From the NCBI RefSeq assembly GCF_014695585.1, contig NZ_JACJON010000079.1:62001-126000 (forward strand): a stretch of DNA of 64,000 nt, in the 5' to 3' direction. The position numbers were made by a program, and so were the translations under genes. Below are positions 7,923-16,989 of the stretch, piece by piece. The stretch's first letter is position 1. Every line of letters starts with the position of its first letter. The notes under the pieces are model-generated. The model saw only the letters and a program-made list of their open reading frames with translations. It was not told where the DNA came from and searched no databases. The stretch is from Microcoleus sp. FACHB-831. Its GTDB lineage: Bacteria > Cyanobacteriota > Cyanobacteriia > Cyanobacteriales > FACHB-T130.

Positions 7923-8798
7923 TTAGGCTTCCCTGGGGGGTGTCACCCCAACAGTTGCACTTTTAGGGTAGCCGTTTAGCTTCTGCTTCCTTGCCTCGCT
8001 GTCTTCAACGATTTGTAATTTCCAGAGTACACCTTTCATGTAGGAACTTATATAAGAAAGCAGCGCGTAAATAAAGACGGCAATACCTAGCATCTCCAAC
8101 AACTCTTCAAAAGTTGTTATTAAAACATATGTCATATTTTCGAGGCCGTATAGCTCTGTATGGTAACCACCCAAAAGTTCCATACCCATAGCACCACCAA
8201 CATAAAGAGTTCCGGCAATAAGAAACATACCCCGTGTCTTGGCAGGCAGATCAAAGAGAAATTTCAGATATGCTAGCAAGCAAGCGCCTACGAAAATGGC
8301 ACCAGGAATAACCCAAGCAAAATAAAGTAAACCGCCAACATTCAGTTTATTTCGCAGCGGTTCCATCAATTCCTCGTGAAGGACAAATGCTTCATCGAAG
8401 GCTAAATATAGAAAAATTATCGATAAAGATGCCCAGTGGCGGACGTAGCGGTGATGAGCTAATTTCTTAATATAGGTGATGGTTGCCAGAAGAATGGCAC
8501 AAAATATTAACGCACATGCAGAGTAGAGGCTAGGAATATTGTTCTCTGCATCTATGTAGAACAATCTTATAAATGTGCCTTTTAAGGGATAGTCAGGTAG
8601 AAAGTAGAGGCTGTACTGTCCCAAAGTGCTAATAAGACACAAACCTAATACTAAAACAACCAAAAACCGCAGAGTTTTTCTAGGGGCAAGATTAACTTCC
8701 AACTCACTGAACGCTTTAGCAGAAACTGATTGCGAATTATATTCTTCACCTAGTTCCTGGCTAGATTGTTTTACCGAAGTAGCGTTTTTTTTCCTCAT
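7923..8798 (-). CDS. Polytopic membrane protein of unknown function
   Basis: About 291 residues from the ATG at 8798, which has a strong ribosome site (AGGGAGAAGG, 2-11 bases upstream); a GTG at 8828 would add ten residues. After a polar N-terminus of about 45 residues come six or seven hydrophobic segments (FLVVLVLGLCLISTLGQYSL, ACALIFCAILLATITYI, ASLSIIFLYLAFDEAF, LLYFAWVIPGAIFVGACLLAY, GMFLIAGTLYVGGAMGMELLG, LLEMLGIAVFIYALLSYI). The acidic motif AFDEAFVLHEEL and EELLEMLG are striking inside a membrane protein and may bind metal or ligand; this is inference. Three CTTAA repeats with 11-bp period 100 bases upstream suggest phosphate control. No homologue is named. Confidence 0.7.
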   Translation of the reverse strand: MRKKNATSVKQSSQELGEEYNSQSVSAKAFSELEVNLAPRKTLRFLVVLVLGLCLISTLGQYSLYFLPDYPLKGTFIRLFYIDAENNIPSLYSACALIFCAILLATITYIKKLAHHRYVRHWASLSIIFLYLAFDEAFVLHEELMEPLRNKLNVGGLLYFAWVIPGAIFVGACLLAYLKFLFDLPAKTRGMFLIAGTLYVGGAMGMELLGGYHTELYGLENMTYVLITTFEELLEMLGIAVFIYALLSYISSYMKGVLWKLQIVEDSEARKQKLNGYPKSATVGVTPPREA

Positions 8799-8897
8799 TG
8801 CCTTCTCCCTCTTTGCTAAAAAATTCACCTAACATTGCAGCGAAACTTTTTGTTTTGACAAATAGCAATCAGGTGAAGCTTCGAGTTAATTAATTTT

Positions 8898-8927
8898 TGG
8901 TTAAGGTTAACTTAAGGGAAAGTTAAG
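8898..8927 (-). promoter_or_regulatory. Candidate Pho box (three 8-mers, 11-bp period)
   Basis: Read on the minus strand the sequence is CTTAACTT-TCC-CTTAAGTT-AAC-CTTAACCA. The cyanobacterial Pho box recognised by SphR is known as repeats of PyTTAAPyPy(T/A) with 3-bp spacers. Units one and three fit exactly; unit two has G for one Py. It lies about 100 bp before the membrane protein start at 8798 and points toward it. Confidence 0.6.
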
Positions 8928-8977
8928 TAAAGTTGCACCTATCTTAAGGAATAAGTTGCGCCGTATACTCTGGCGTT

Positions 8978-9918
8978 TATAGAACCCATTTGACATCTTT
9001 GACTATGTGCCATTAAAGTAGCGCCAAAGCCTTATCCCACCGAATATGCCTTACTCCAGCAGCCTCACAGACCAAGAATGGGAAATTCTTGAACCCCTAC
9101 TGCTCCAGATATTGCCGATGAAGAAGCAGACGAGACCTTGTAACTGGACGAAACGAGAGATCTTGGATGGCATCTTCTATCAACTCAAGAATGGCTGCAA
9201 TTGGCAAGATTTGCCGAAAGATTTACCGCCCTACTCCACCGTTTATTGGCACTATAAACAGTGGCGGCAAGCAGGAGCTTTTCTGGCCCTGATGAACCTG
9301 TTACATGGACAAGTGCGTGAACAAGTGAAAAAAAAGCTAAGTGGACAACGTTGCTAATGATCGATTCCCAAGCGGTAAAGAATACCTGCAATGCGAATAT
9401 CGAGTCCAAAGGATAAAAGCTTTTACAAATGTACTAATGGCATCTGCGCGACATCTTGCTGTGGATACGTTGGGCTTTCCATTTTTCACCCACTGCACTA
9501 AAGCCAATATATCCGATGACCAGGGCTTGATCGAAATGTTGAGTCACAACCTCGATTATTTTCGCGCCAAGCCTGTCAACATCCTCTTATATCACCATCT
9601 TGCTGGACAATGGCTATCACCCAGAGACAATTACCGCCGCCTTGCAAAAACTTTATCCCCAAATCATGACCAAGATCCGGTTTGAACTGGCACCCAAGCC
9701 CACAAAAGCCGAAAAAGCGGCACAAGGAAAAACGGGATTTGTCCCTGTGGCAACTCGATGGGTGATTGAGCGGTCAAATGCTTGGATGGAACGTTGTAAA
9801 AGTTTAGTCAAAAACTTTGAGAGAACCTTGAGTCATGCCACTGCCAAGCTCAATCTGTGTTTCATCCGACTCATGCTCAAAAGGCTGGCGAATGAATAGA
9901 TCTCAAATGGGTTCTATA
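8978..9918 (+). mobile_element. Degenerate IS5-family insertion sequence
   Basis: The element is bounded by 21-bp terminal inverted repeats that match at 20 positions: left end 8978-8998 and right end 9898-9918 (TATAGAACCCATTTGA followed by CATCT, or GATCT on the complement). The outermost TATA on both sides may include a short target duplication, as IS5 relatives often insert at TA-rich trinucleotides. Total length is about 0.94 kb with one transposase reading direction. The ends are intact although the transposase is broken, so it could still be moved by a related enzyme. Confidence 0.85.
9046..9899 (+). pseudogene. IS5-family transposase, frameshifted
   Basis: The N-terminal DUF4096-like part (9046-9357: SSLTDQEWEILEPLL, KREILDGIFYQLKNGCNWQDLPKDLPP) is intact. 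Near 9330 the frame moves to frame 3 for MIDSQAVKNTCNA (the first catalytic Asp is in MIDSQ), hits a stop near 9414, continues in frame 2 with RHLAVDTLGFPFFTHCTKA (9430-9570), and after another shift near 9575-9600 returns to frame 3 for LLDNGYHPETI and the closing VIERSNAWMERCKSLVKNFERT (third catalytic Glu in VIERS). At least three indels or stops are needed to explain this, so no active enzyme can be made. Confidence 0.9.
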
Positions 9919-10021
9919 GGCACAACCTTGAATACAACAAGAAGTATGTAAAACTTACACGCAGCAAGCGATCGCTCTTTTTTTCCAACAGTTCTGCTGA
10001 TTTTTTGCCCTAAAAAACCAA

Positions 10022-10053
10022 AATCCACCTTACAGTTAGCTGTAAGGTGGATT
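10022..10053. terminator. Terminator after tmRNA (bidirectional)
   Basis: A 14-bp perfect stem AATCCACCTTACAG / CTGTAAGGTGGATT with loop TTAG. On the minus strand it follows the tmRNA 3' end by about 20 bases and is trailed by TTGGTTTTTT. On the plus strand it is followed by ATTTTTTATTTT, so it may also stop transcription coming from the IS element. Confidence 0.85.
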
Positions 10054-10071
10054 GAAAATTTTTTATTTTAG

Positions 10072-10456
10072 TGGACCTGGGCAGAATCGAACTGCCGTCC
10101 CTGCTGGGTATTAGCACCCCGCTCGTTCACAGGTTTATCCCATCTAACCCTCTGGGCGGGAACCGTCCCTTATCCCGGACGGTGGGATTCTTTGGTGAGT
10201 TCTTAGCTAGCAAGTCTACCAGAGAAAACTTACTAGAGCGTCCGTTGGGGGTTGTCTATAGCCTTTAACGGAGTCAGACTACAAACGCTCGAACCTGTTA
10301 GAGGTTTTTAGACAGCTACAGGAGCTGCTTTACGAGCAAAAGGTACAATGTTGTTTGCACTTATTGTTTTTGAACCTTGTATTTACGAGAGAAGACTCAC
10401 TCTCGACCTGAATCACAGAGTAACGTTCGCCAACACGTCGAAACCATTGCAGGCCC
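10072..10456 (-). ncRNA. ssrA: tmRNA (transfer-messenger RNA)
   Basis: Rescues stalled ribosomes by adding a degradation tag. The 5' end GGGCCTGCAATGGTTTCGACGTG and the 3' end GGCAGTTCGATTCTGCCCAGGTCCA are both diagnostic; the acceptor stem GGGCCTG/CAGGTCC pairs over seven positions with one G-U and an A discriminator, and CCA is not encoded. The tag frame (complement of 10308-10358) encodes ANNIVPFARKAAPVAV followed by TAA. The first 13 residues are typical of cyanobacteria; the last residue is Val where the family has Ala. It is a one-piece tmRNA of 385 bases, flanked by its own promoter and terminator. Confidence 0.97.
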
Positions 10457-10469
10457 GCGCTATATATTT

Positions 10470-10498
10470 ATAGTAGTCAATTAATTTTGGCTCGTCAA
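10470..10498 (-). promoter_or_regulatory. Likely sigma-70-type promoter of ssrA
   Basis: On the minus strand TTGACG (10493-10498) and TACTAT (10470-10475) are separated by exactly 17 bases, and the -10 box lies 13 bases before the mature 5' G of the tmRNA. This fits a short precursor trimmed by RNase P. Confidence 0.6.
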
Positions 10499-10601
10499 GC
10501 TGTCAGATATATCACAAGGATGAAATCTTAAGCAATAAGTATATAAACTTAGAGGACTCGCCAAACTAATACAATATCTACTGCGATCGCTCCAAAGATA
10601 A

Positions 10602-12299
10602 CTATTTATTCTCGTCGGTAGGCTGAACGTCCTGCTGTGGAATGGGTTGATTGTCCTTATCAGGTTTAGATAGAGGGCGATCGCTTCTTCCAACTGGCTG
10701 GCTAACTGAACTAGGTTCAGGGGATGTATCCCGTGGAGAGACTTGCTCTTGGACTGGTGGCTTGCGATCGCCTTGTGGTGCTGAACTATCTCCATCACGA
10801 GCAGGCGGGTTGCGATCGCCTTGTGGTGCTGAACTAGAGGGAGGGGAAATATCGGGTGGAGACGATGGCTCAAGAGCAGGCGACTTGCGATCGCTAGGAG
10901 GTAATGGCGGCTTTTCTACAGTAGTGGGTTCAGGCGACTCAATCGCCGCCGGAGATGGGGGATTTTCTACAGTAGTGGGTTCAGGCGATGCAATCGCCGC
11001 CGGAGATGGGGGAATATTTCTGACTGGCGACGATGAGGGTTCTTGAGTGCGACGCGATCGCCGCCTTCTCACCGGACGCGGTGACTCCTCCGGACGAGTA
11101 ACAGATTGCTGCTCGACAACCCGCCGCCGCAAAGGTTGAGAAGTTTTGCGTAATGGTTTTTCAACCGATTTTTCAGCAGGTGACGCGACAGGCGACGCTG
11201 AAGGAGACGGTGGAACAACCTTAACTTTCTCTAGAGTAGGGCTACTTTTTGGTGGTGATTGATTAACTTTCCCCCCCGCCGGAGGAGATGAGCGTTGGGG
11301 GGTTGGATGCAAAACAGTACTTAGAGCGATCGCCACACCTGTAGCCATAACAGCCGCACCTCCAAGCAAAAAACGGCGATCGCGCAACAACTTAGAAGTA
11401 AAGTATTCCCGCTTTGGTTGCAACCCTTGCCCATCTTTAGACGCTAATACATTAAAGCCAAGTGGGGGAGCAGTCGGAATATCTAGCTGCAAATCGTGTA
11501 AAAGAGACAGCCATTCATCAACACTAGCAGGACGATGGCACGCCTCGATTGCCATACCCCGCATCACCGCCTCATTCACAGCAGCACTCAGTTGGGGTTG
11601 CACCTCGCGCGGTGCAACCAAAGGTTGCCTATCTCTCAACACCGCAGGAGTTGGTACTCGCGCCGTCAATAAAGCATAAAGCGTTGCTGCCAGACCGTAA
11701 ACATCTGTTGCTGGGGTGCGCTTTACCTTATCCAAATACTGTTCAATCGGTGCATATCCCAGAGAAACAATACTCGTATGTGTCTGGGTTACCCCCGGAG
11801 TAAACTCCCGCGCAATTCCAAAGTCAATCAGCACTACCTCGTGGCTACCTTCGCGCAGCATAATATTGCTAGGCTTGATATCGCGATGCAGCAAACCCTT
11901 ATCGTGTACAACCTTTAACGCAGTGCCAATTTGCCGGATGTAGTAGATTGCAGTTGCTTCTGGCAGAGGACGATCGGGAAAGACAATATTTTGCAAAGTT
12001 TGGCCAGGGATATAATCCATGACCATATAAGGTATCGTCCCTTCCAAAAAGAAGTCGGTAAGTCGGACGATATTAGGGTGAACGCACAACGCCAGCCGTC
12101 GCGCTTCATTCTGAAACTGACCCTGGAACTGTTTAAATTCGGGATGGTTTAGCACAGCCTCATTTAGGGTTTTAATAACTACGGGCTGATCCACATAATT
12201 GTGAGTAGCTTTAAACGTGACGCCAAAGCCACCCCGTCCCAGTTCTCGTTCCAGAGTATATTTACCACCCTGCAAAGTTTTGCCGACTAAAGCAGTCAT
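10602..12299 (-). CDS. Ser/Thr protein kinase with membrane anchor and Pro-rich tail
   Basis: A Hanks-type kinase: glycine loop GRGGFGVTF, Lys52, catalytic HRDIKPSN with Asp149, DFG with Asp168, and APIEQY in the activation segment (numbered from an ATG at 12326). I prefer the ATG at 12299, nine codons later, because AAAGGA precedes it and conservation begins there. After the kinase domain (about 15-290) comes a single membrane span ([21 protein letters not shown]) and then more than 200 residues of Pro/Ser-rich sequence, presumably outside the membrane. That tail contains a duplicated 17-residue unit ([17 protein letters not shown]) and a 16-residue repeat around SSAPQGDR whose DNA carries HIP1 octamers. 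Substrates unknown. It lies 78 bases after the Omp85 gene. Confidence 0.9.
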   Translation of the reverse strand: MTALVGKTLQGGKYTLERELGRGGFGVTFKATHNYVDQPVVIKTLNEAVLNHPEFKQFQGQFQNEARRLALCVHPNIVRLTDFFLEGTIPYMVMDYIPGQTLQNIVFPDRPLPEATAIYYIRQIGTALKVVHDKGLLHRDIKPSNIMLREGSHEVVLIDFGIAREFTPGVTQTHTSIVSLGYAPIEQYLDKVKRTPATDVYGLAATLYALLTARVPTPAVLRDRQPLVAPREVQPQLSAAVNEAVMRGMAIEACHRPASVDEWLSLLHDLQLDIPTAPPLGFNVLASKDGQGLQPKREYFTSKLLRDRRFLLGGAAVMATGVAIALSTVLHPTPQRSSPPAGGKVNQSPPKSSPTLEKVKVVPPSPSASPVASPAEKSVEKPLRKTSQPLRRRVVEQQSVTRPEESPRPVRRRRSRRTQEPSSSPVRNIPPSPAAIASPEPTTVENPPSPAAIESPEPTTVEKPPLPPSDRKSPALEPSSPPDISPPSSSAPQGDRNPPARDGDSSAPQGDRKPPVQEQVSPRDTSPEPSSVSQPVGRSDRPLSKPDKDNQPIPQQDVQPTDENK

Positions 12300-12376
12300 G
12301 TCAGTCGTCCTTTGTCTTTGGTTCATTGTCCATTGTGCGCGTGGTATTTACCAATGACAAATGACATATGACAATA

Positions 12377-14383
12377 TTAGAATCGCTGACCGATGCCAAA
12401 TTGCAATTTGCTTTCGCCCTGGTTGCTGAAGCCTAAGTCAGCCCTAAGTATGCCCAGCGGAGAGTTGACGCGCAATCCGGCACCGTAACCAAAACCGCTC
12501 CCTGGTTTGTCGCGGACTACTCCTGGTTGTCCCGGTACGGTATCGCTAGAGCCTAAATCGCTACCAAAGTCAGCGAATAGGACGCCACCTACAGGATTTA
12601 AAAGTGGGAAGCGATATTCGGCACTGGCCAATACATAACTGCGGGCGCTGGCAACTTCACCGGTGCCGTAGCCTCGCACGGAGTTCTGACCGCCCAAGTT
12701 AAAGGCTTCGTAGGGTGGTAAATTGCCAAGCGTGGTGCCTCCTTGGACGTTAAAGGCTAATACTTCTTTGTTTTCTTTGTTGCTGTTGTTCAATATTCCC
12801 ACTGGGACGTACTGGCTGTAGTTTGCTTGAACTTTGTTCATCAAAATATTGCCATTACCAACGGGAATGGTTTGTTCGGTGCTGAGGCTGGCTACGCTGC
12901 CTTGGCTGGGGTTGAAGGGATTATCTCGCTTGTCTCTGGTGATGCCAGCAGTTACGGCAACTTTGTCGTCAATACCAGTACCGCTGTAGGAGAGGGAGTT
13001 GCCTGATTCATCAGTGGTGGAAATTTTACCATTGCGATCGCGTATGGTTGTCCTGGTGTAGTTCAACCCTACCTCACCCTGCCAATCACCCACTGGTCGG
13101 TTGAAGGCTATACCACCGCCAATCCTACCTTCCCTTGCTTGGCTGCCGTTGGGCAAATTTACATCTTCGTTAAATGTCTGAGAAAGTTCCCTACGTCTAA
13201 AGGCATTGATTGTATAGCCCAACCTATCTGGTTCGCTGGCTCGATACGGGTTGGCAAATTTGCCGTCAAACTGGAGGTCGCTGCCACTCATTTGGACGTT
13301 CGCTGCTACTTGTTTACCTTCGCCGCCCACATTCTGGTCTTTATAGCTGGCGGTAGCAAACAAGCCGCTATCCTCGCTGTAGCCGCCTCCGGCATTAACG
13401 GATCTCGCTGGACGCTCAACTACATCGTAGGAAACTGCAACTTTTCTAGAATCGCCATTGAGTGCCACATCAGCTTTTTCAACTAGCCCGGTTTGATACA
13501 ACTGCTGCAAGTCTTGCCGCGCAGTCTCTACGCGGAATACTTGACCGGGTTTTACTTTTAACTGGCTAGTTAGAAAATCTTCTTTGGTACGCCCTTTGGT
13601 TGGCTTGCCATCTTTGTCAAGAAAGCGAATGTTGACATCGCCAACTACTCCTTCTGCTACGTCTAAGGTGACGACTCCATCGGGATTGGGACGCAGTACC
13701 AAAACTTGTGCTAAGGCATAACCATTGTCGGCATACCACTTGTTGATTTGTTGGACTGCTTGGTTTAGGGCGGCTGGGCTGATATTTGAGCCTAGCTGGG
13801 ATTTGAAGATGTTGTTAGCGATCGCTGGGGTAAGGACTTGTGCGCCTGAAAGTTGGAGCGATCGCACTACTAACGGCTTGACCTCAAAAACGGCTTTTAC
13901 TCCCGTGTTGTTGCTGTTGCTGCTGACGCGAGCATCTGCAAATAACCCTGTAGTCAAAATTGCATCTACATCATCTTGCAGTTGGCTTTGACTTGTACCG
14001 CCACCAGCTTTCGTTTTAATCGTCTTTAGGACAACTTGCTCTAACTCTTGATTTGCACCCACCACCTGCACATCGCTTGCCATTACCACCAAATCAGTTC
14101 TATTTGCACCAGAGGACGGTACGGTTGGTTTGACGTTCTGGCGTGCGGCGGTGGTGTTAGTTTTAGAAGCCCCAGTATTTCCTGCAAATTGCGGATTTTG
14201 TTGCGCTTCTGGTGGAGAAATTACTACTGTTGGTTGTGGTGTCGCAGTAGTAACAGGAACAACATAGTCGGGAGCGTCTGGTCTTGCGATTGGTTCTGGG
14301 TTAGTATTGGCGATCGCTTGATGTGTTAAGTCCGCATTCGTCAGAGCCGCTAATGTTAAAATTGCGACGTAATAGGCACGCAT
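12377..14383 (-). CDS. Omp85 outer-membrane protein assembly factor (BamA/Toc75 type)
   Basis: A 668-residue protein with a signal peptide (MRAYYVAILTLAALTNADLTHQAIA), a Pro/Thr-rich stretch, three POTRA-like domains (about residues 100-335: VQVVGANQELEQVVLKTI, LVVRSLQLSGAQVLTPAIA, GQVFRVETARQDLQQLYQTG) and a C-terminal 16-strand barrel. The barrel shows the Omp85 loop motif SVRGYGTGE and DKRDNPFNPSQGS, and ends in Phe, the usual outer-membrane signature. Cyanobacterial Omp85 proteins of this size insert beta-barrels into the outer membrane and are relatives of chloroplast Toc75. GAGG seven bases before the ATG supports the start. Whether it is the main BamA or a paralogue cannot be told from one window. 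Confidence 0.92.
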   Translation of the reverse strand: MRAYYVAILTLAALTNADLTHQAIANTNPEPIARPDAPDYVVPVTTATPQPTVVISPPEAQQNPQFAGNTGASKTNTTAARQNVKPTVPSSGANRTDLVVMASDVQVVGANQELEQVVLKTIKTKAGGGTSQSQLQDDVDAILTTGLFADARVSSNSNNTGVKAVFEVKPLVVRSLQLSGAQVLTPAIANNIFKSQLGSNISPAALNQAVQQINKWYADNGYALAQVLVLRPNPDGVVTLDVAEGVVGDVNIRFLDKDGKPTKGRTKEDFLTSQLKVKPGQVFRVETARQDLQQLYQTGLVEKADVALNGDSRKVAVSYDVVERPARSVNAGGGYSEDSGLFATASYKDQNVGGEGKQVAANVQMSGSDLQFDGKFANPYRASEPDRLGYTINAFRRRELSQTFNEDVNLPNGSQAREGRIGGGIAFNRPVGDWQGEVGLNYTRTTIRDRNGKISTTDESGNSLSYSGTGIDDKVAVTAGITRDKRDNPFNPSQGSVASLSTEQTIPVGNGNILMNKVQANYSQYVPVGILNNSNKENKEVLAFNVQGGTTLGNLPPYEAFNLGGQNSVRGYGTGEVASARSYVLASAEYRFPLLNPVGGVLFADFGSDLGSSDTVPGQPGVVRDKPGSGFGYGAGLRVNSPLGILRADLGFSNQGESKLQFGIGQRF

Positions 14384-14511
14384 AAATCAAGCCTCACTAT
14401 ATATTTAGCGTGGTGGCAAATAGTTTACTGTGTACTCAGTAGAATCTTATGCTTTTGTAAATTTGACAGTTATAAGGTCGTTCATGTTCCGCAGAATGAC
14501 CCGCATAATAG

Positions 14512-14580
14512 ATGGTTCAGGGTAAATGGTTCACGATCCATCGCCAATAACGATGAACAATGAACAATGAACCGTGAACA
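14512..14580. repeat. Short-word repeat (TGAACAATGAAC type)
   Basis: The segment is built from variants of GGTTCA/TGAACA in both orientations (ATGGTTCAGGGTAAATGGTTC, then TGAACAATGAACAATGAACC). Such heptamer-like degenerate repeats are common upstream of cyanobacterial genes. Similar runs occur at 3700-3790, 12300-12375, 37300-37375, 47520-47560 and 51118-51215. Confidence 0.6.
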
Positions 14581-14602
14581 AATTGTTAAGTGGAGGTTGT
14601 GA

Positions 14603-15967
14603 ATGAGGGTACTTTGCCTGAGCAACGGACATGGAGAGGATGCGATCGCTGTCCGCATATGTCGAGAATTGCAACAACAATCAAATAGCCTAGAACTGGC
14701 GGCTCTCCCATTAGTAGGTGAGGGACGAGCTTACACGCAATTAGACATCCCCTTAATTGGCTCAGTGCGGACAATGCCCTCCGGCGGCTTCATATATATG
14801 GATGGGCGACAGCTAATGCGGGATGTAAAAGGCGGTTTGCTGCAACTGACGCTGGCGCAGCACCGAGCCATCCGCGATTGGGCGAAGACAGGTGGAGCAA
14901 TTTTGGCAGTGGGAGATATAGTACCGCTATTGTTTGCCTGGTTAAGCGGACTTCCCTACGCATTCGTAGGTACAGCAAAATCGGAATACTATTTAAAAGA
15001 TGAAGCCGGGCAGCTACCGCGTCGAACAAGGGCGAATCGCTGGGAGGGTTGGTCTGGCTCTGTTTATTTGCCTTGGGAGCGTTGGTTGATGCGTCCGCGC
15101 CGTTGCGTTGCAGTTTTTCCTAGAGACACGCTGACGACGGAAACTCTACAGAAGATGTCTATCCGTGCTTTCGATTTGGGAAACCCGATGATGGATGGTA
15201 TTCAGCCTGAGAATACAGCCCCTATTTTTTACGATCCAAATGCGGAATTAAAAGAACAAGCGCGATCGCTTGTTGTTACTCTGCTCCCCGGTTCTAGACC
15301 ACCTGAAGCTTACGAGAATTGGGAGAAAATATTGTTAGCTTGTAGCGGGTTGATGGATGCTTTTCGCGACAGATCGTTAGTTTTGTTGGGAGCGATCGCC
15401 CCTGGGTTAAACTTAGACGAATTGCGTCTAATTTGCGAATCTCTCGGCTGGCGGCAGCCCAAGCAGGAAGTTGAGGCAAAAATAGGAATTAGCGAGGTTG
15501 GAGATATAAAAGATAGCGATAATTCATCCCAGGAAGTTAGAAAATCGCCCTCTGTACAACAGCATATTTCCGATCCAGATGCTATTACCTTAGTCCAACA
15601 AAAGGCGACGTTGATTTTGAGCCAGAATGCTTATAGCGAGTGCTTGAACAAGGGAGACTTGGCGATCGCAATGGCGGGAACAGCAACAGAACAGTTTGTA
15701 GGATTGGGGAAACCAGCGATCGCTATTCCTGGTAATGGCCCTCAGTTTAACCCAACTTTTGCTGAAGCTCAAACACGGCTGCTAGGCCCATCGCTAATTT
15801 TAGTAGAGCGACCAGCCAAAGTTGGCGATGTCGTGAAATTTATACTGCGCGATCCAGATAGATTACAGCTAATTGCTGAAAATGGTCGCCGTCGTATGGG
15901 AGAACCAGGAGCCGCCAGCCGCATTGCCGGGTGTTTTATAGAGCGTTTAACACAATTTTCGTCCTAA
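14603..15967 (+). CDS. Lipid-A-disaccharide synthase-related protein
   Basis: A 454-residue cytoplasmic or membrane-associated glycosyltransferase-like protein of the cyanobacterial LpxB-related family (TIGR03492 type). It opens with VLCLSNGHGEDAIAVRI, the donor/acceptor loop of this family, and carries VVTLLPGSRPPEAYENW and AIAMAGTATEQFVGLGKPAIAIPG, the region that in LpxB holds the UDP-sugar site. True LpxB proteins are shorter and begin differently, and cyanobacteria often lack canonical lipid A, so the substrate is not established. GGAGG at 14592-14596, six bases before the ATG, fixes the start. A low-complexity insert sits at about residues 290-330. Confidence 0.88.
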   Translation: MRVLCLSNGHGEDAIAVRICRELQQQSNSLELAALPLVGEGRAYTQLDIPLIGSVRTMPSGGFIYMDGRQLMRDVKGGLLQLTLAQHRAIRDWAKTGGAILAVGDIVPLLFAWLSGLPYAFVGTAKSEYYLKDEAGQLPRRTRANRWEGWSGSVYLPWERWLMRPRRCVAVFPRDTLTTETLQKMSIRAFDLGNPMMDGIQPENTAPIFYDPNAELKEQARSLVVTLLPGSRPPEAYENWEKILLACSGLMDAFRDRSLVLLGAIAPGLNLDELRLICESLGWRQPKQEVEAKIGISEVGDIKDSDNSSQEVRKSPSVQQHISDPDAITLVQQKATLILSQNAYSECLNKGDLAIAMAGTATEQFVGLGKPAIAIPGNGPQFNPTFAEAQTRLLGPSLILVERPAKVGDVVKFILRDPDRLQLIAENGRRRMGEPGAASRIAGCFIERLTQFSS

Positions 15968-15972
15968 GCTTG

Positions 15973-16024
15973 TAGTGCTTTTAGAAATAGGAAAAACTTA
16001 CCAACCTTACATCTAAAAGCACTA
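15973..16024 (+). terminator. 13-bp inverted repeat after the LpxB-related gene
   Basis: TAGTGCTTTTAGA (15973-15985) and TCTAAAAGCACTA (16012-16024) pair perfectly across 26 bases, starting six bases after the stop codon. No T run follows the second arm, so it may protect the mRNA end rather than terminate on its own. Confidence 0.45.
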
Positions 16025-16251
16025 ATGCAAGTCATAGAACCATCCTAAAACCTGTAAACTCTCGCTTGGGATCTTTCTTGTGCGCTAACGGCTAACGCTA
16101 CACTGACGCGGTTCCAACGATTCGCCTTCTCTGACAAATCCGCTGTCGGATTTCTATAGAGCGATCGCTAGCCAACTATCAAAAATAGCTGAATCCCTCG
16201 ATGAATTTCTCAATTTGGGAAATTAAGAGGGATGACAATATTTCAAGCTTA

Positions 16252-16989
16252 TTAGCTATTTTTAACTAAAACGCCTGGTTCGCGCTGAATCGGTAGGACA
16301 TCTAAAATATCTGGTTTTGAGCAATATTTCAGGTCTTCGTGACAGTTAAGGCGCAACAGCCGTTTGCCGTGACTGGCGTAGTGGAAGAGATCTAATAATT
16401 TGTCTTGCCATTGGGAGAAAAGCGCGATCGCAGCTATGACTTCATCGTTACCAGCTAATTCATCTAGTGGGATGTTACTTCCACTAAGGAGACTGTGGGC
16501 GATCGCTCCTGCACAAGCGGTATCCTCTAAAGAGTAACTTCCTTCCCAACCCGAACCGACAAGCCACACCGTCTCTGGCTTCTGAGTCAGAACATACTGC
16601 ACGACAGCCTGACGATTGATAAACGCACCAGCCAGAACAGTTGGCGCAGCTTGCACGCATTGTAAGGCGCGAGTGCCATTTGTGGTGCTGATGAACAGGC
16701 GGCGTCCCTGCATTAATTCTGGGGTGCAATCGAGGGGAGAGTTACCCAAATCGCAGCCAGCAACTTTTGCACCGCCACGTTCGCCAGCGCGAAGGCGTTT
16801 TTCGGCAGGCCACTCCTCGCTCACTTGCATTAATTTTTCCATATCGCTGAAGGCTTGCACAGCCTCAGCACCAGCGTGGAGTGCGGTGGCAATGGTAGTG
16901 GTGGCACGGAGGACATCGATAGCGATCGCGCAGTCTGGCACGCTGTCGGTAGGAGTGAGTTCGGGTGTGTGGTAAACGAATAGCTTCAC
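16252..16989 (-). CDS. comB: 2-phosphosulfolactate phosphatase family protein (ComB)
   Basis: A 245-residue cytoplasmic enzyme of the ComB family, which removes phosphate from 2-phospho-3-sulfolactate in coenzyme M synthesis in archaea. Landmarks are the N-terminal [46 protein letters not shown] and [20 protein letters not shown]. Cyanobacteria do not make coenzyme M and keep this family widely, so the physiological substrate is uncertain. The start is GTG with no obvious ribosome site. The gene stands alone; it converges with the LpxB-related gene. Confidence 0.9.
   Translation of the reverse strand: MKLFVYHTPELTPTDSVPDCAIAIDVLRATTTIATALHAGAEAVQAFSDMEKLMQVSEEWPAEKRLRAGERGGAKVAGCDLGNSPLDCTPELMQGRRLFISTTNGTRALQCVQAAPTVLAGAFINRQAVVQYVLTQKPETVWLVGSGWEGSYSLEDTACAGAIAHSLLSGSNIPLDELAGNDEVIAAIALFSQWQDKLLDLFHYASHGKRLLRLNCHEDLKYCSKPDILDVLPIQREPGVLVKNS

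Noticed and set aside
10651..11046. Plus-strand 131-codon frame opposite the kinase tail
   Set aside because: Gly/Ser-rich translation of the Pro-rich repeat region in antisense; no independent signals.
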